Positions 26,815-35,965 of a stretch of 64,000 bases of DNA are shown piece after piece. The notes under the pieces were generated by a model. The model did no database searches, was not told the origin of the DNA, and saw only the letters and a program-made list of their open reading frames with translations. The first letter of the stretch is position 1. Each line of letters begins with the position of its first letter. Position numbers and translations under genes: made by a program. Source of the stretch: an uncultured Ectothiorhodospiraceae bacterium (lineage in GTDB: Bacteria > Pseudomonadota > Gammaproteobacteria > UBA6429 > Thiohalophilaceae); assembly GCA_947260005.1 (NCBI GenBank), contig CAMYOL010000007.1, positions 406,483-470,482 of the forward strand, read 5' to 3'.

Positions 26815-27891
26815 CTAACTTGTTTCCGCATCGACATCGTCCATGTTTAACCAGGCCATAAACAGGTTATATCCTAATGACAATATTACCGCACCGACAA
26901 ATAATCCCAGAATACCTGTTAGCATCATTCCACCGATAGCACCCAGCAAAATAACCAACATCGGTACTTCGACGCCACGACCTAATAACATAGGTTTCAA
27001 AAAACCATCACTCATACTCACGATTAAGGCATAGATCGTAAACAATACCGCGGGAGTCGTATCATGTGTGGTGAAGACATAGGCCGCAATCGGTCCCAGG
27101 ATAAGGATCGGTGGCAATTGTACGATCGCTAAAATGATAATGATTACCACCCATACACCGGCCGCGGGTACATCCATCGCCAGCAAACCGATTGCAGATA
27201 AAACGCCCTGTATCAACGCTATACCAACCAGGCCTTGCGCAACACTCCGTACGGTGCTACCCGCCATATTAGCAAAATTATTTCCTTTCTCGCCCGCCAT
27301 TCGAATAAAAAGAGAATGAGTTAGTTTAATTCCACCCTCGGCATTCGCCACCATGACACCGGCAATGATAAGCGATAAAACAAATTGCAATACTGTCACA
27401 CCTGCACCGGTAACACCTGATAAGAGTGCTTTCCCAACCGATGTTATTTCATCCTTATACTTAACCAGAGTCGCTTCCATGTTAGTTGCCGTTAAATTCC
27501 ATATCGAGTACGTGTTTTCTCCTATGACTGGCCATTCTTTTACCGATTCAGGTGGAGGCGGAACAACCAGCGTTCCCGATTCAAATTTTTCCGATACGTC
27601 TTTGACACCATCGAACATGGAAACCGAAAGCATAATCATGGGGATAACCAATACCGCGACGGTAATTAGCGTAAAAATAACGGATGCAAGCTTATTACGT
27701 CCCCCAACTAAACGCTTTATTAAACTAAATAACGGAAATAAGGCTACAGCCAGTATAATTCCCCAGATAACAGGAAGAATAAAGGGTTGAATGATTTTAA
27801 AACACCAGACTATAACCAGTAATAACAAGCCAATTTTGATTGCTGCCTCGATAGCACTGCGTACATAGATTTTTTCTCGTCCATCAGTCAT
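26815..27891 (-). CDS. AI-2E family transporter
   Basis: The 358-residue protein is a UPF0118/AI-2E family permease with about eight transmembrane helices: the N-terminal pair (LLLLVIVWCFKIIQPFILPVIWGIILAVAL in part), a middle soluble region (about 90-150), and the C-terminal motif PPILILGPIAAYVF and LLGAIGGMMLTGILGLFVGAVIL. Members export autoinducer-2, act as sodium/proton antiporters or have other roles, so the substrate is open. Confidence 0.9.
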   Translation of the reverse strand: MTDGREKIYVRSAIEAAIKIGLLLLVIVWCFKIIQPFILPVIWGIILAVALFPLFSLIKRLVGGRNKLASVIFTLITVAVLVIPMIMLSVSMFDGVKDVSEKFESGTLVVPPPPESVKEWPVIGENTYSIWNLTATNMEATLVKYKDEITSVGKALLSGVTGAGVTVLQFVLSLIIAGVMVANAEGGIKLTHSLFIRMAGEKGNNFANMAGSTVRSVAQGLVGIALIQGVLSAIGLLAMDVPAAGVWVVIIIILAIVQLPPILILGPIAAYVFTTHDTTPAVLFTIYALIVSMSDGFLKPMLLGRGVEVPMLVILLGAIGGMMLTGILGLFVGAVILSLGYNLFMAWLNMDDVDAETS

Positions 27892-27994
27892 CTTACTTTC
27901 CTCCGATTTTTTTTTGTTATGTTCTTGAGCTTAAAATATCGCTTCTCTAAAACTAAATTAGTTGGATAGCTATCCCGCTAAACATATTCACTAT

Positions 27995-28310
27995 ATACGA
28001 ACTCGTCATTCCCCAGAGCACATTTCCCTCAACGTCGACTCGTCATTCCCCAGAGCATATTTCCTTTTCGTCATACCCGCAGGGCACATTTCCCGCGGAC
28101 GCCTACAGGGACGTAGGCGGTAGGGCGAAGCAGGAGCCAGAGCCGAGGCGGGAATCCATGTATATATAGATCCCCTCAACCAGCCGACTCGTCATTCCCG
28201 CGAAGGCGGGAATCCATGTATATAGATCCCCTCAACCAGCCGATTCGTCATTCCCGCGGAGGCGGGAATCCATGTATATATAGATTCCCGCCTCCGCGGG
28301 AATGACGTCG
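27995..28310. repeat. Cluster of GTCATTCCCGCG...GCGGGAATCC repeats
   Basis: At least four copies of a 20-bp palindrome of the type cattcccgcgnaggcgggaatcc lie between 28139 and 28308, joined by near-identical spacers (tatatagatcccctcaacc), with degenerate copies from 27995. The last two face each other as an inverted pair. The rest of the 472-bp gap between the AI-2E and DUF2955 genes is AT-rich with no gene seen. The same core palindrome is inside the GGGGTCAGAGACG elements at 35.9, 37.6 and 39.0 kb. Confidence 0.9.
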
Positions 28311-28364
28311 GCTTTGCAGGTAAAGTACTTCATGAGAAATATGAGTGCTTTTTATAAATTAATA

Positions 28365-29468
28365 TCAACCTTCCTCCTGTGGCCAATAACGTTCAAACAC
28401 CATCAAGCCAAACACCACATAGATGGTTGCTAACATAATAAATAAAAAGCGCAAAAAGAATGCCGAGGTGAAATTTGCTCCTTCTCCCAAACTTGAGTTG
28501 ACTAAAACAAACAAGGTTGAAAAAGCCGAGGCATAGTATTTGGCATTAGGATGTTCCGAAAATATACGACTGGCAAAGTGTAACGTCGTTAGAAACATAA
28601 GTATGACAAAGAAGTTATACTCAGGTACCACCAAAATCAAATGGTAAAATATAACGGCATACAAACCACCAATCACGGTTGACTTCATTGAGGCGATTCC
28701 GGCTGCCTTACCTTTCGTAATGTCAGGCGATAAAGTAAAAATCGCGGCAAAGACCATCACCAGCAACTGCCCATGTAATTCAAAGGTAATAAACATGATC
28801 ACTAATGGGATAACCACAATGGTACTTTTTAACGCGGCCTGTGCAGCCGGCATGGAATAACCCGTTTGTAACCCTGCTTTTTTAGGAAGTTGAGGTGTCC
28901 CCGCTGGATCCGGTACCAGAAGATGAGCAAACCAGATCATCAAGATCGTTATCCAGCCCGAGAAAATAAAACCGAAGGCAAAACCGGATGCCAGCCCTTC
29001 TTTCGCATTGCCTAACAATGGCAAGATTAATACCGCTAATATTGACATCAGTACCAACCAAAATGAACCACCCCGGTTAACGGTATAATATAGATAGAAT
29101 AAAACCAGGCCTAACATCGGTACATAGGCAAGCGGAAAAGGTAATAGGAACAAAGTAAAACAGAGACCAACAAAAAAGGCCGCTATGGTATAGAGCATGT
29201 TAGTTAACCCGGCTTTTAGAGTGGGCATGGGTAATGGCAAAGCCAGGATTACCGAGGTTAAAATTGGTGTCAAAAAAGCTAAAGGCCATTCAATCGCCGA
29301 ACTGAGTGCAGTGGCAAATGTCACCCCAACAGCAAAACGCAGAATGCGTATGCGTTGTTGTGTGGCGGTTAAATCTTTATAAAATTCAATAACACTATTT
29401 ATCAAGCGCAACCTAAGTTTGTTAATTAGCGAAAAACTATTGTTTAGTGTATTTGAATTAGCATTCAT
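28365..29468 (-). CDS. DUF2955 (FUSC-like) membrane protein
   Basis: The 367-residue protein is a DUF2955 member: about ten transmembrane helices in two halves, starting LRFAVGVTFATALS and ending MLATIYVVFGLMVFERYWP. The family is related to the FUSC/aromatic-acid exporter permeases and is normally encoded directly next to a HlyD-type membrane-fusion protein. Here the partner gene (29867-31018) is separated by a repeat block of about 400 bp. Together they should form an efflux pump of unknown substrate. Confidence 0.88.
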   Translation of the reverse strand: MNANSNTLNNSFSLINKLRLRLINSVIEFYKDLTATQQRIRILRFAVGVTFATALSSAIEWPLAFLTPILTSVILALPLPMPTLKAGLTNMLYTIAAFFVGLCFTLFLLPFPLAYVPMLGLVLFYLYYTVNRGGSFWLVLMSILAVLILPLLGNAKEGLASGFAFGFIFSGWITILMIWFAHLLVPDPAGTPQLPKKAGLQTGYSMPAAQAALKSTIVVIPLVIMFITFELHGQLLVMVFAAIFTLSPDITKGKAAGIASMKSTVIGGLYAVIFYHLILVVPEYNFFVILMFLTTLHFASRIFSEHPNAKYYASAFSTLFVLVNSSLGEGANFTSAFFLRFLFIMLATIYVVFGLMVFERYWPQEEG

Positions 29469-29509
29469 ATAAACTTATACATCTCTCTTTAACGTCCTCA
29501 TTTACTGTC

Positions 29510-29864
29510 TACATGCTTTGAAGCGCTTTGCGCTTCGTGCAGTATTCTCTACGCTCTGCTCCGGTCATCCTGAGGAGTACAACGACGAAGGATCTTGGTT
29601 TCTTCCGATTCGTAAAATTCTTCGCTTCGCAAGATCCTTCGCTTCGCTCCACATGCTTTGAACCGCGTCGCGTTTCATGCAGCGTTTCCTACACTGCCCT
29701 CCGGTTAGGATGACAATCTATGTACTCATCGCTGCGGCTCTTCTTTTACTGTCATCCTCTCCTGTCATCCTGAGGAGTACAACGACGAAGGATCTTGGTT
29801 TCTTCCGCTTCGTAAGATCCTTCGCTTCACAAGATCCTTCGTCGTTGTACTCCTCAGGATGACA
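29510..29864. repeat. Repeat block splitting the DUF2955/HlyD pair
   Basis: Several CCTGAGGAG...GGATCTT arms (29567-29597, 29774-29803 forward; 29827-29862 inverted) and the cttcgc-rich palindromes seen at 18 kb. The block ends two bases before the HlyD stop codon. No gene is seen between 29469 and 29866. Confidence 0.9.
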
Positions 29865-29866
29865 TA

Positions 29867-31018
29867 TTAATAAATGTAAGATAACCAACTTAATACACGT
29901 ATCCAGATCCAACCCAGGGCATTGATGATCCAGTTATTCCCCGTATAAATCTGGACATCAGCCTGCCCACCCATGCGGCGATACCCTCTTGCGCTGTCAT
30001 CACTGAAATGAATGATCACTGGAAAACGTTGTGCATCACGTAACCAACCACTGTTACCCTGGATTTTTTCAAGATCACCAACTGCGCCACCTGATTCCTG
30101 TTTTACCGCAAAACCAACACTACTTACTGTGCCGGAAAAGATTTTTCCGGGGGCAACATCAAGCGAGATATCGACTGGATCGCCTTTCTTAATATTGGCA
30201 ACACTGTTTTCACGCATATTCGCCTGAATCCAGATCTCATCAACACTGACAAAGGTCATGACCGGTGATCCCTTATTCGCATAATGACCATCGTCGATAT
30301 TTAAATTGGTAATTCCACCATCAGAGGGTGCGTAAATTTTAGTGTGGACCAAATTACGCTGTGCCTGTTTTAGGTCTGTGATCGCCGATCGTATCTTCGG
30401 ATTATCCAATCCTTCTTGACCTAATGTGGATTTTGCCTTGGCAAACTCTGACTCAGCACTTGCCAATTGGGCTCGCGCCGTAGCAACCGCGGCCCTTGCC
30501 CGATCAGCTTCATAGGCAGGTAAGACCCCTTTATCAACGACTTCGTAAACTCGTTTGCTTTGCACTAACATATGTTTGAGATTGGCCTTGGCCTCGACTA
30601 CCTTAGCCTGCGCGGTTGAAACCGTGGCGGTATCGGCACCAATATCCTGACCGGCAATCTTCAATGCTGACTCGGCCTTTTCTACTGCAAGCTCATAATC
30701 CACAGGATCAATCTGAAGCAGTAAATCACCCGACTTTACCGGTTGATTTTGACTGACCTGAATATCCGAAACACGTCCCGATACTTCAGGGACAATGGGT
30801 ACAACATAGGCCTGGATCGAAGCCTGGTCGGTCCAGGGCGCAAGTCGATCGGCAAGGATGTACCAAACAAACAAAAAAGCCACGATACTCAAAACGATCT
30901 TTGTCATACGTCGAACGGGATCGGACTTTTTATCCTCAGTTTTTTGTTCTTTTTGAGGTGTATCCTGGGCGTCACTCGTCGTGTCCGCAGGTGCTTCAGT
31001 CGGCACTGAATCAGGCAT
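29867..31018 (-). CDS. HlyD/EmrA-type membrane-fusion protein
   Basis: The 383-residue protein has a charged N-terminal tail, one transmembrane helix (about 38-58), a biotinyl-lipoyl-like half (VSEIQVSQNQPVKSGDLLLQIDP pattern), an alpha-helical coiled-coil hairpin (about 100-215) and a beta-barrel region (VKKGDPVDISLDVAPGKIFSGTVSS type). Such adaptors link an inner-membrane pump to the outer membrane. The neighbouring DUF2955 gene supplies the likely permease, and the channel gene upstream is 45 bp away on the same strand. Confidence 0.92.
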   Translation of the reverse strand: MPDSVPTEAPADTTSDAQDTPQKEQKTEDKKSDPVRRMTKIVLSIVAFLFVWYILADRLAPWTDQASIQAYVVPIVPEVSGRVSDIQVSQNQPVKSGDLLLQIDPVDYELAVEKAESALKIAGQDIGADTATVSTAQAKVVEAKANLKHMLVQSKRVYEVVDKGVLPAYEADRARAAVATARAQLASAESEFAKAKSTLGQEGLDNPKIRSAITDLKQAQRNLVHTKIYAPSDGGITNLNIDDGHYANKGSPVMTFVSVDEIWIQANMRENSVANIKKGDPVDISLDVAPGKIFSGTVSSVGFAVKQESGGAVGDLEKIQGNSGWLRDAQRFPVIIHFSDDSARGYRRMGGQADVQIYTGNNWIINALGWIWIRVLSWLSYIY

Positions 31019-31063
31019 ATAATTCTTCCCTTATTCTTAAATAATGACTGTCTTTATTTATTA

Positions 31064-31753
31064 CTATTGATCTTTATTAAGTTGTGCATTTGATATGCTT
31101 GCAATGCGTACCCCGACTAAACTGGCTACCAGTACCGCTATATAAAATTGTCCCAGTAACGCTTCTGTATAGGCTAAAAATCGCGCAACCGGTAAGGCTG
31201 GACTGATATCACCATAGCCTAGAGTCGTGAGCGTCACAAAGCTAAAATACGCAATATGCGATACATTATTATACCATCTGTCATCGTTGACATTAATTAA
31301 AGTCCCCGGATCAAATTCCAACAACAACAAGTATAACAGTGTCCAAATTAGACCCAATAAAAAAAAGATACAAATAGCGCCAACAATTTTGTTACCGGTA
31401 ATTTCCCCGGTAAACAATACCTGTTTAGCGGCAATGGCCGTTGTAACAATAAAGAAACAAAGCATTAAAAGCAGGTGCACGACATCCAGTTTCGCAATTT
31501 CAAATAAATACCCCGCCAACACCACCAGGAAAAGCGATAACGTTAAGCCAAGCCCTGTACGGAACCAGATCTTTTCTTGACGGATACTCCAGACGGAGAC
31601 GAATAATGTAATCAAAGTTGCAGCGACAATAAAACGCTGACCGACTCCACTGGCAAATTGCTCAATTGCAGCAATCGAAAATAATAAAAATATTAAGGCG
31701 AGAAACAGAAAATTAAAATTGTCTTGAGTTGAAATTTTTTTTGGCATCGTCAC
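31064..31753 (-). CDS. Potassium channel family protein (paralogue 1)
   Basis: The 229-residue protein has about six hydrophobic helices, the last two flanking a K+ selectivity filter TTLGYGD in SFVTLTTLGYGDISP. It has no cytosolic RCK or voltage-sensor arginine array that I can see. It is clearly related to the channel at 62656-63369, sharing the FSFVTL-TLGYGD pore and the EALLGQFYIAVLVASLVG inner helix. It opens the HlyD/DUF2955 gene row. Confidence 0.87.
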   Translation of the reverse strand: MTMPKKISTQDNFNFLFLALIFLLFSIAAIEQFASGVGQRFIVAATLITLFVSVWSIRQEKIWFRTGLGLTLSLFLVVLAGYLFEIAKLDVVHLLLMLCFFIVTTAIAAKQVLFTGEITGNKIVGAICIFFLLGLIWTLLYLLLLEFDPGTLINVNDDRWYNNVSHIAYFSFVTLTTLGYGDISPALPVARFLAYTEALLGQFYIAVLVASLVGVRIASISNAQLNKDQ

Positions 31754-31915
31754 TCTTCCTATCCAGACTCGGGTCGCTCAGCACAATGAAGGGCTCACCT
31801 GCTTGCGATAACTATTAATTAATACAGTTTTTAAATTGTACTATGCTGCCACTTTAAACGGTTATAATGCAAATTCAAGTTTAAATAACCAAATTACAAT
31901 TTTCTAATGTATAAA

Positions 31916-32100
31916 CTAAGCCACCGACATCCCATTGATGACAGGGAAAGACAGCGAGGCTTCCATCGTGGGATCATTAAACAGCTTCTTTAACTAATTG
32001 GGATCTTTTATTGGTTACCAGTTCTCTGCTAACAAAGCCGTTGATAACATCATCACGAATAAACCAATTAGTTTTTGCGAGACTCTGTTTAATAACATCG
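31916..32100 (-). pseudogene. Possible decayed coding remnant
   Basis: On the minus strand a peptide of about 40 residues with good coding character (NWFIRDDVINGFVSRELV, then QLVKEAV) ends at a stop and is continued in another frame by DPTMEASLSFPVINGM up to a stop at 31916. No start codon with a ribosome-binding site is visible. It may be a frameshifted small gene. I cannot name the family. Confidence 0.25.
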
Positions 32101-32461
32101 CACTAATCCAATAAATCAAGTTTAAAGTAGCGCAAATATATAGTTAAGTCAGAACAAATTAACTTGCCATATCATGACATTTTTGAATGAATTCAATTGG
32201 TTTAATTTTATAAAGTTACTTGAGTGTGCAGACCTATGAGCCAGATTTCATATAATTGGTCTTAACGAAACTTACTCAAAACCTAATTCATGCGTATTTG
32301 TTGCATATCTAAGCACCTCAAAATAATATCCGCATTTTATTTAAGTTATTTATCATTTTTGAGACAATGAGTTGGCGGCTATAGCCAATTGCTATCTATC
32401 CCAACCTATATACTTTTAGTTAATTGTTAACATTTGATATGAGTGTAAAAAGAGTTGCCCT
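32101..32461. other. AT-rich intergenic region
   Basis: This stretch ahead of the endonuclease-like gene holds no open frame with coding character, no repeat of the families seen elsewhere and no RNA gene I can recognise. It presumably contains the promoter of the downstream gene. Confidence 0.5.
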
Positions 32462-33451
32462 ATGAACACCACTGAACCTAAGACAAGCAATCAGACAAGC
32501 AAGCGAATTGGCTACTATCCAGGCCACTGGTGGATCGTTATGTTGCTATTACTCACCACTGGCTGCACCTTCACGACTGAACGGCAACCCCTGGAGGTCA
32601 AGACAGTATCCCCTCTAAAGAAGAAAACCGTTTCCCAAACGAATGCTGTCGTCACCGGGCCATTGAAAGTGTTGAGCTTGAATATGGCCCACGGTCGAAA
32701 AGAGGCTATGAGTCAGTTATTCCTGAGCAAGGATTCGATTCACGACAATCTCAATGATATCGCTGATGTCTTGAAACAGACCGAGGCGAATCTGGTGGCA
32801 TTGCAAGAAGCAGATGGGCCCTCGCACTGGAGTGGTAACTTTGATCATGTGGCTAAACTCGCACAACAGGCACATTATCCCTGGTACGCACGTGCGGGTC
32901 ATGCCAAGGGCTGGTTATACAATTACGGTACTGCGTTATTATCGGATACGGCATTTGTTGATGTCATCGGGCATTCGTTTACACCATCGCCACCCACCAT
33001 GACCAAGGGATTTATTTTAGGCCAGCTAAGCTGGCAACCCAATGAACATATCAATAACACAATAATGATCGATGTCATTTCGGTGCATCTGGATTTTTCT
33101 CGCCAACAGGTCAGGCAACAACAAATCGAAGAGATGACCAGAGTGATCTCACAACGCAACAACCCTGTGATCATACTGGGTGACTTTAATAGCGATTGGT
33201 TTGCAGACGATCAATTAATTAAAGGGCTAGTTAATCAAAATGATTTACGCGTCTACAAACCGGAGGCAACTAATCTGGGTACCTATCATAAGACGGGGCG
33301 TCGTCTTGACTGGATTCTAATTTCGAATGAACTTGAATTTAATCGGTATACGGTCTTGCCGGATGTTATCTCTGATCATGCAGCAGTCATCGCCGAGGTA
33401 ACGTTAAAACATACCGAAAACCTAACGAAACTACAAGAGAGATTCCAATAG
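32462..33451 (+). CDS. Endonuclease/exonuclease/phosphatase-family lipoprotein
   Basis: The 329-residue protein has a lipoprotein signal (hydrophobic 24-36, lipobox TTGC) and an EEP-fold domain (about 65-315). Visible catalytic motifs are VALQEAD (metal-binding Glu), GDFNSDW and the terminal SDHAAVIAEV histidine. Family members cleave phosphodiesters of DNA, inositol phosphates or sphingomyelin. Being envelope-bound and adjacent to a convergent phospholipase-D gene, a role on lipids or extracellular nucleic acid is possible. Confidence 0.88.
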   Translation: MNTTEPKTSNQTSKRIGYYPGHWWIVMLLLLTTGCTFTTERQPLEVKTVSPLKKKTVSQTNAVVTGPLKVLSLNMAHGRKEAMSQLFLSKDSIHDNLNDIADVLKQTEANLVALQEADGPSHWSGNFDHVAKLAQQAHYPWYARAGHAKGWLYNYGTALLSDTAFVDVIGHSFTPSPPTMTKGFILGQLSWQPNEHINNTIMIDVISVHLDFSRQQVRQQQIEEMTRVISQRNNPVIILGDFNSDWFADDQLIKGLVNQNDLRVYKPEATNLGTYHKTGRRLDWILISNELEFNRYTVLPDVISDHAAVIAEVTLKHTENLTKLQERFQ

Positions 33452-33455
33452 GATA

Positions 33456-35306
33456 TTACATTAAGTATTCGAGACCCAGCGTACGAATGTATTTGAAGGT
33501 GCGGCGTTGCTTACGCACCGCACCCGCCTTGTCGCTATCACCCTCGATTAACGCCTTACGCATTTGTAGCCACTCAGGCGACCCCCATCGATAAGATATG
33601 GCTTTTAATATTTCAAATTGTTTTATCAGATCATCGCGCAGTCCCTGATCGTGATAGAAAAAACCCATTTCATTGTTATGTAAGTTTGAGCGATAATCAA
33701 AATTACTGGTGCCGACAAAACCAACTTGATCACCGATAATAAATTTAGCATGCAATTTCCCGTAATGAACGCCATCTTGCTTGATATATACTGAATCAAG
33801 CTTTCCAGTCTGGTAAATAAAAATTTGTGGGTGATTTATCAGTTTCTGCCATTCCTGACTTTCTACTACAGCAGGATTAAATTCACCCTCCTCCAGATCA
33901 GACTGCCAGGCCTTATATAACTCTGGCGTCAATAACAGGCGTGGCACCATGTCGATATCGATCATGGCCTGGGTAAAAATATTATCCCCGGTCATGACAG
34001 AGTTGGTAATAATTTCTAGTTTGGTATCCGGGTGTTTGTTTAAAAATTTATGGATTTCTACCACACTGTCGTAAACGACATTACCCTCTTCGTCCAGGTA
34101 CTTACCGATAAATAAATAAGGGGAAATTATGCGGAGCTTTTTACCAACAACTCCTTGTTTCTTCGCCTCTGAGCGCATTTTTGCGATCAGATACATGATA
34201 GAGTTAGGGTTTTTCTCCACCAGTTCTTTGGCATTAGTTGAGACATTCGTTGCAGTCAGATTACTCAGTTGATGCGATAGACGAATCTTCGAATGATGAA
34301 AACCTTGACTCATATACTGCGGCATCGCATCAAATCGTTTTTTAATCTCAGGATGATCCTTTAAAAATTTTAAACTAAGCTGAGCCTGTTTGCGCTGTTC
34401 AATGTAGGTGTCACGGCTTATATTTGAATCGTCATCATCTTCCACCGGCCAAATACGACGGTTGCCTTTATGCAGAAATAATAGTGTGTAATAACCTTCT
34501 GAGACACGACCTATACCAGCCGCTTCGGCTTTACCATTCTGATCCACTCCCCTTATAAGTATCTCCAGGTCACGAAAAGCGGTGGGGTCTTTACTACCAT
34601 CGTCATTGATGCCGTAGTAATCCAGTGATATGTTACGTCCACCGGTCATCACTGCTGCCCTGGAAGGAAAACTACCATCTACCACCAGCAATTTATCATG
34701 TGAACGCCGATTAAATTCCAGCTTAAGTAATGAATTGAAAATGACGACCTGTACCCTGGCTTTTTTAGTCGTCACTTTGCCTTCAGCGTTACGCATGAAC
34801 CCGGCATCTTCAGCACAAGTTTCGAGCGCACGCAATTCAGAATGGGTAGGATGAAATGATCCTAATGAATCGACCATCATGCGGACATCAACACCCCGTT
34901 TTACCGCATTACACAATGCACCCAGTATTGCATAGCCAACTTTGTCGCGTTTGAATATATAGTAGGTGACATCGACTGTGTGCTTGGCGTTTTCAATCAA
35001 CCATAACTTCGCCGCAAGTGACATTAGGGCATCATTTTGTGATGGGCCAAGTACTTTGGTACGTGCATTATTAATCGGAATTTCAGCCTGTTCACCAAAG
35101 CTAACGGCATCAATACTTAACTCATCAGCCGGTTTCCAGGTTCTCAAGGCATAGAGTTCGTTCGTAGATTCATCGTTGACCGCGTTAACCGGTGGGCAGT
35201 CGGGTAAATTTAAGTGTCCAGGAGCACATTTCTGGACAATGGGACCGGTACACGCTGTCAGCATATATAATAGTGGTACGAAGAAAAGATAACGTAAAGA
35301 TTTCAT
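33456..35306 (-). CDS. Phospholipase D-type lipoprotein (cardiolipin-synthase-like)
   Basis: The frame opens at 35369, but the ATG at 35306 starts a lipoprotein signal (MKSLRYLFFVPLLYMLTAC), giving 616 residues; ribosome-binding signals are weak for all candidates. Two HKD motifs are visible: HDKLLVVDGSFPSRAAVMTGGRN and HAKFIIGDQVGFVGTSNFD, as expected for phospholipase D or cardiolipin synthase family enzymes acting on the periplasmic face. It ends 4 bp from the convergent EEP gene. A second, different HKD protein is encoded just upstream at 36-37.6 kb. Confidence 0.88.
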   Translation of the reverse strand: MKSLRYLFFVPLLYMLTACTGPIVQKCAPGHLNLPDCPPVNAVNDESTNELYALRTWKPADELSIDAVSFGEQAEIPINNARTKVLGPSQNDALMSLAAKLWLIENAKHTVDVTYYIFKRDKVGYAILGALCNAVKRGVDVRMMVDSLGSFHPTHSELRALETCAEDAGFMRNAEGKVTTKKARVQVVIFNSLLKLEFNRRSHDKLLVVDGSFPSRAAVMTGGRNISLDYYGINDDGSKDPTAFRDLEILIRGVDQNGKAEAAGIGRVSEGYYTLLFLHKGNRRIWPVEDDDDSNISRDTYIEQRKQAQLSLKFLKDHPEIKKRFDAMPQYMSQGFHHSKIRLSHQLSNLTATNVSTNAKELVEKNPNSIMYLIAKMRSEAKKQGVVGKKLRIISPYLFIGKYLDEEGNVVYDSVVEIHKFLNKHPDTKLEIITNSVMTGDNIFTQAMIDIDMVPRLLLTPELYKAWQSDLEEGEFNPAVVESQEWQKLINHPQIFIYQTGKLDSVYIKQDGVHYGKLHAKFIIGDQVGFVGTSNFDYRSNLHNNEMGFFYHDQGLRDDLIKQFEILKAISYRWGSPEWLQMRKALIEGDSDKAGAVRKQRRTFKYIRTLGLEYLM

Positions 35307-35530
35307 GATGTTCATTATAGCAAAAATAACATCATGCCAGTCCAAATGGTCATAATGAAAACGTCCCACGATAACGCCTCCGTCAAATTAATCCTTTGAT
35401 TGGTATTGTCATTTATCGAACACGATTATTAAACTAACTCATATTAATCTTAATATCACAGATTGAAATATTCCAGAATAGTGTTAGTATTTTTTATCTT
35501 TCAAATTACATGACGATTAAGGATTATCAA

Positions 35531-35815
35531 ATGCCTCAGCTAAAACCCGCCTTCTACGCTGCGATAATTATCCTCTTTACCCCATTGATGTTAAGCGCTT
35601 GTAGTACTAGCTCAAGTAATAAAACTGAAAAATCGACTGCGGCAGCAGAAATAACCTGCCCAGAAAATCGCCCATTGATCTGTACACGCGATTATCGACC
35701 AGTTTGTGGTAAATCAACATCGGGACGTCTGCGTACTTATTCAAATGGATGTACGGCCTGTTCCAACCCCGATATTGTTAGTTATGTCGAAGGCGAATGT
35801 CCTAAAGATAAATAA
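35531..35815 (+). CDS. Kazal-type-domain lipoprotein
   Basis: AAGGAT at seven bases favours the ATG at 35531 over 35510, giving 94 residues. A lipobox (LSAC) is followed by a Ser/Thr-rich linker and a six-cysteine domain: CPENRPLIC, RPVCG, SNGCTAC and EGEC, which is the Kazal serine-protease-inhibitor layout. Such small proteins in bacteria are thought to inhibit external proteases. The stop codon is followed at once by a palindromic repeat. Confidence 0.82.
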   Translation: MPQLKPAFYAAIIILFTPLMLSACSTSSSNKTEKSTAAAEITCPENRPLICTRDYRPVCGKSTSGRLRTYSNGCTACSNPDIVSYVEGECPKDK

Positions 35816-35820
35816 AAGAA

Positions 35821-35955
35821 AATAGGGGTCAGAGACGTATTAATTTTTTCATTTAGTTTCTTAAAAGTTAAAATTAATACGTCTCTGACCCCTATTTTCT
35901 TGGATTCCCTTCTCCAAGGGAATGACAGGAAAAAAATACGTCTCTGACCCCAATT
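35821..35955. repeat. GGGGTCAGAGACG element, copy 2 (composite)
   Basis: A forward arm (35821-35841) and a reverse arm (35876-35896) make one palindrome. It is followed by a GGATTCCCTTCTCC palindrome (35902-35929) and a third, reverse arm (35935-35955). It fills the space between the Kazal gene and the convergent phospholipase-D gene. Confidence 0.92.
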
Positions 35956-35965
35956 AATTTTTCTT

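Noticed and set aside
31916..32010. Peptide DPTMEASLSFPVINGM resembling the start of IS5-type transposases
   Set aside because: The match is short and by eye only; no other transposase motif or inverted repeat is near, so it was listed only as a possible remnant.
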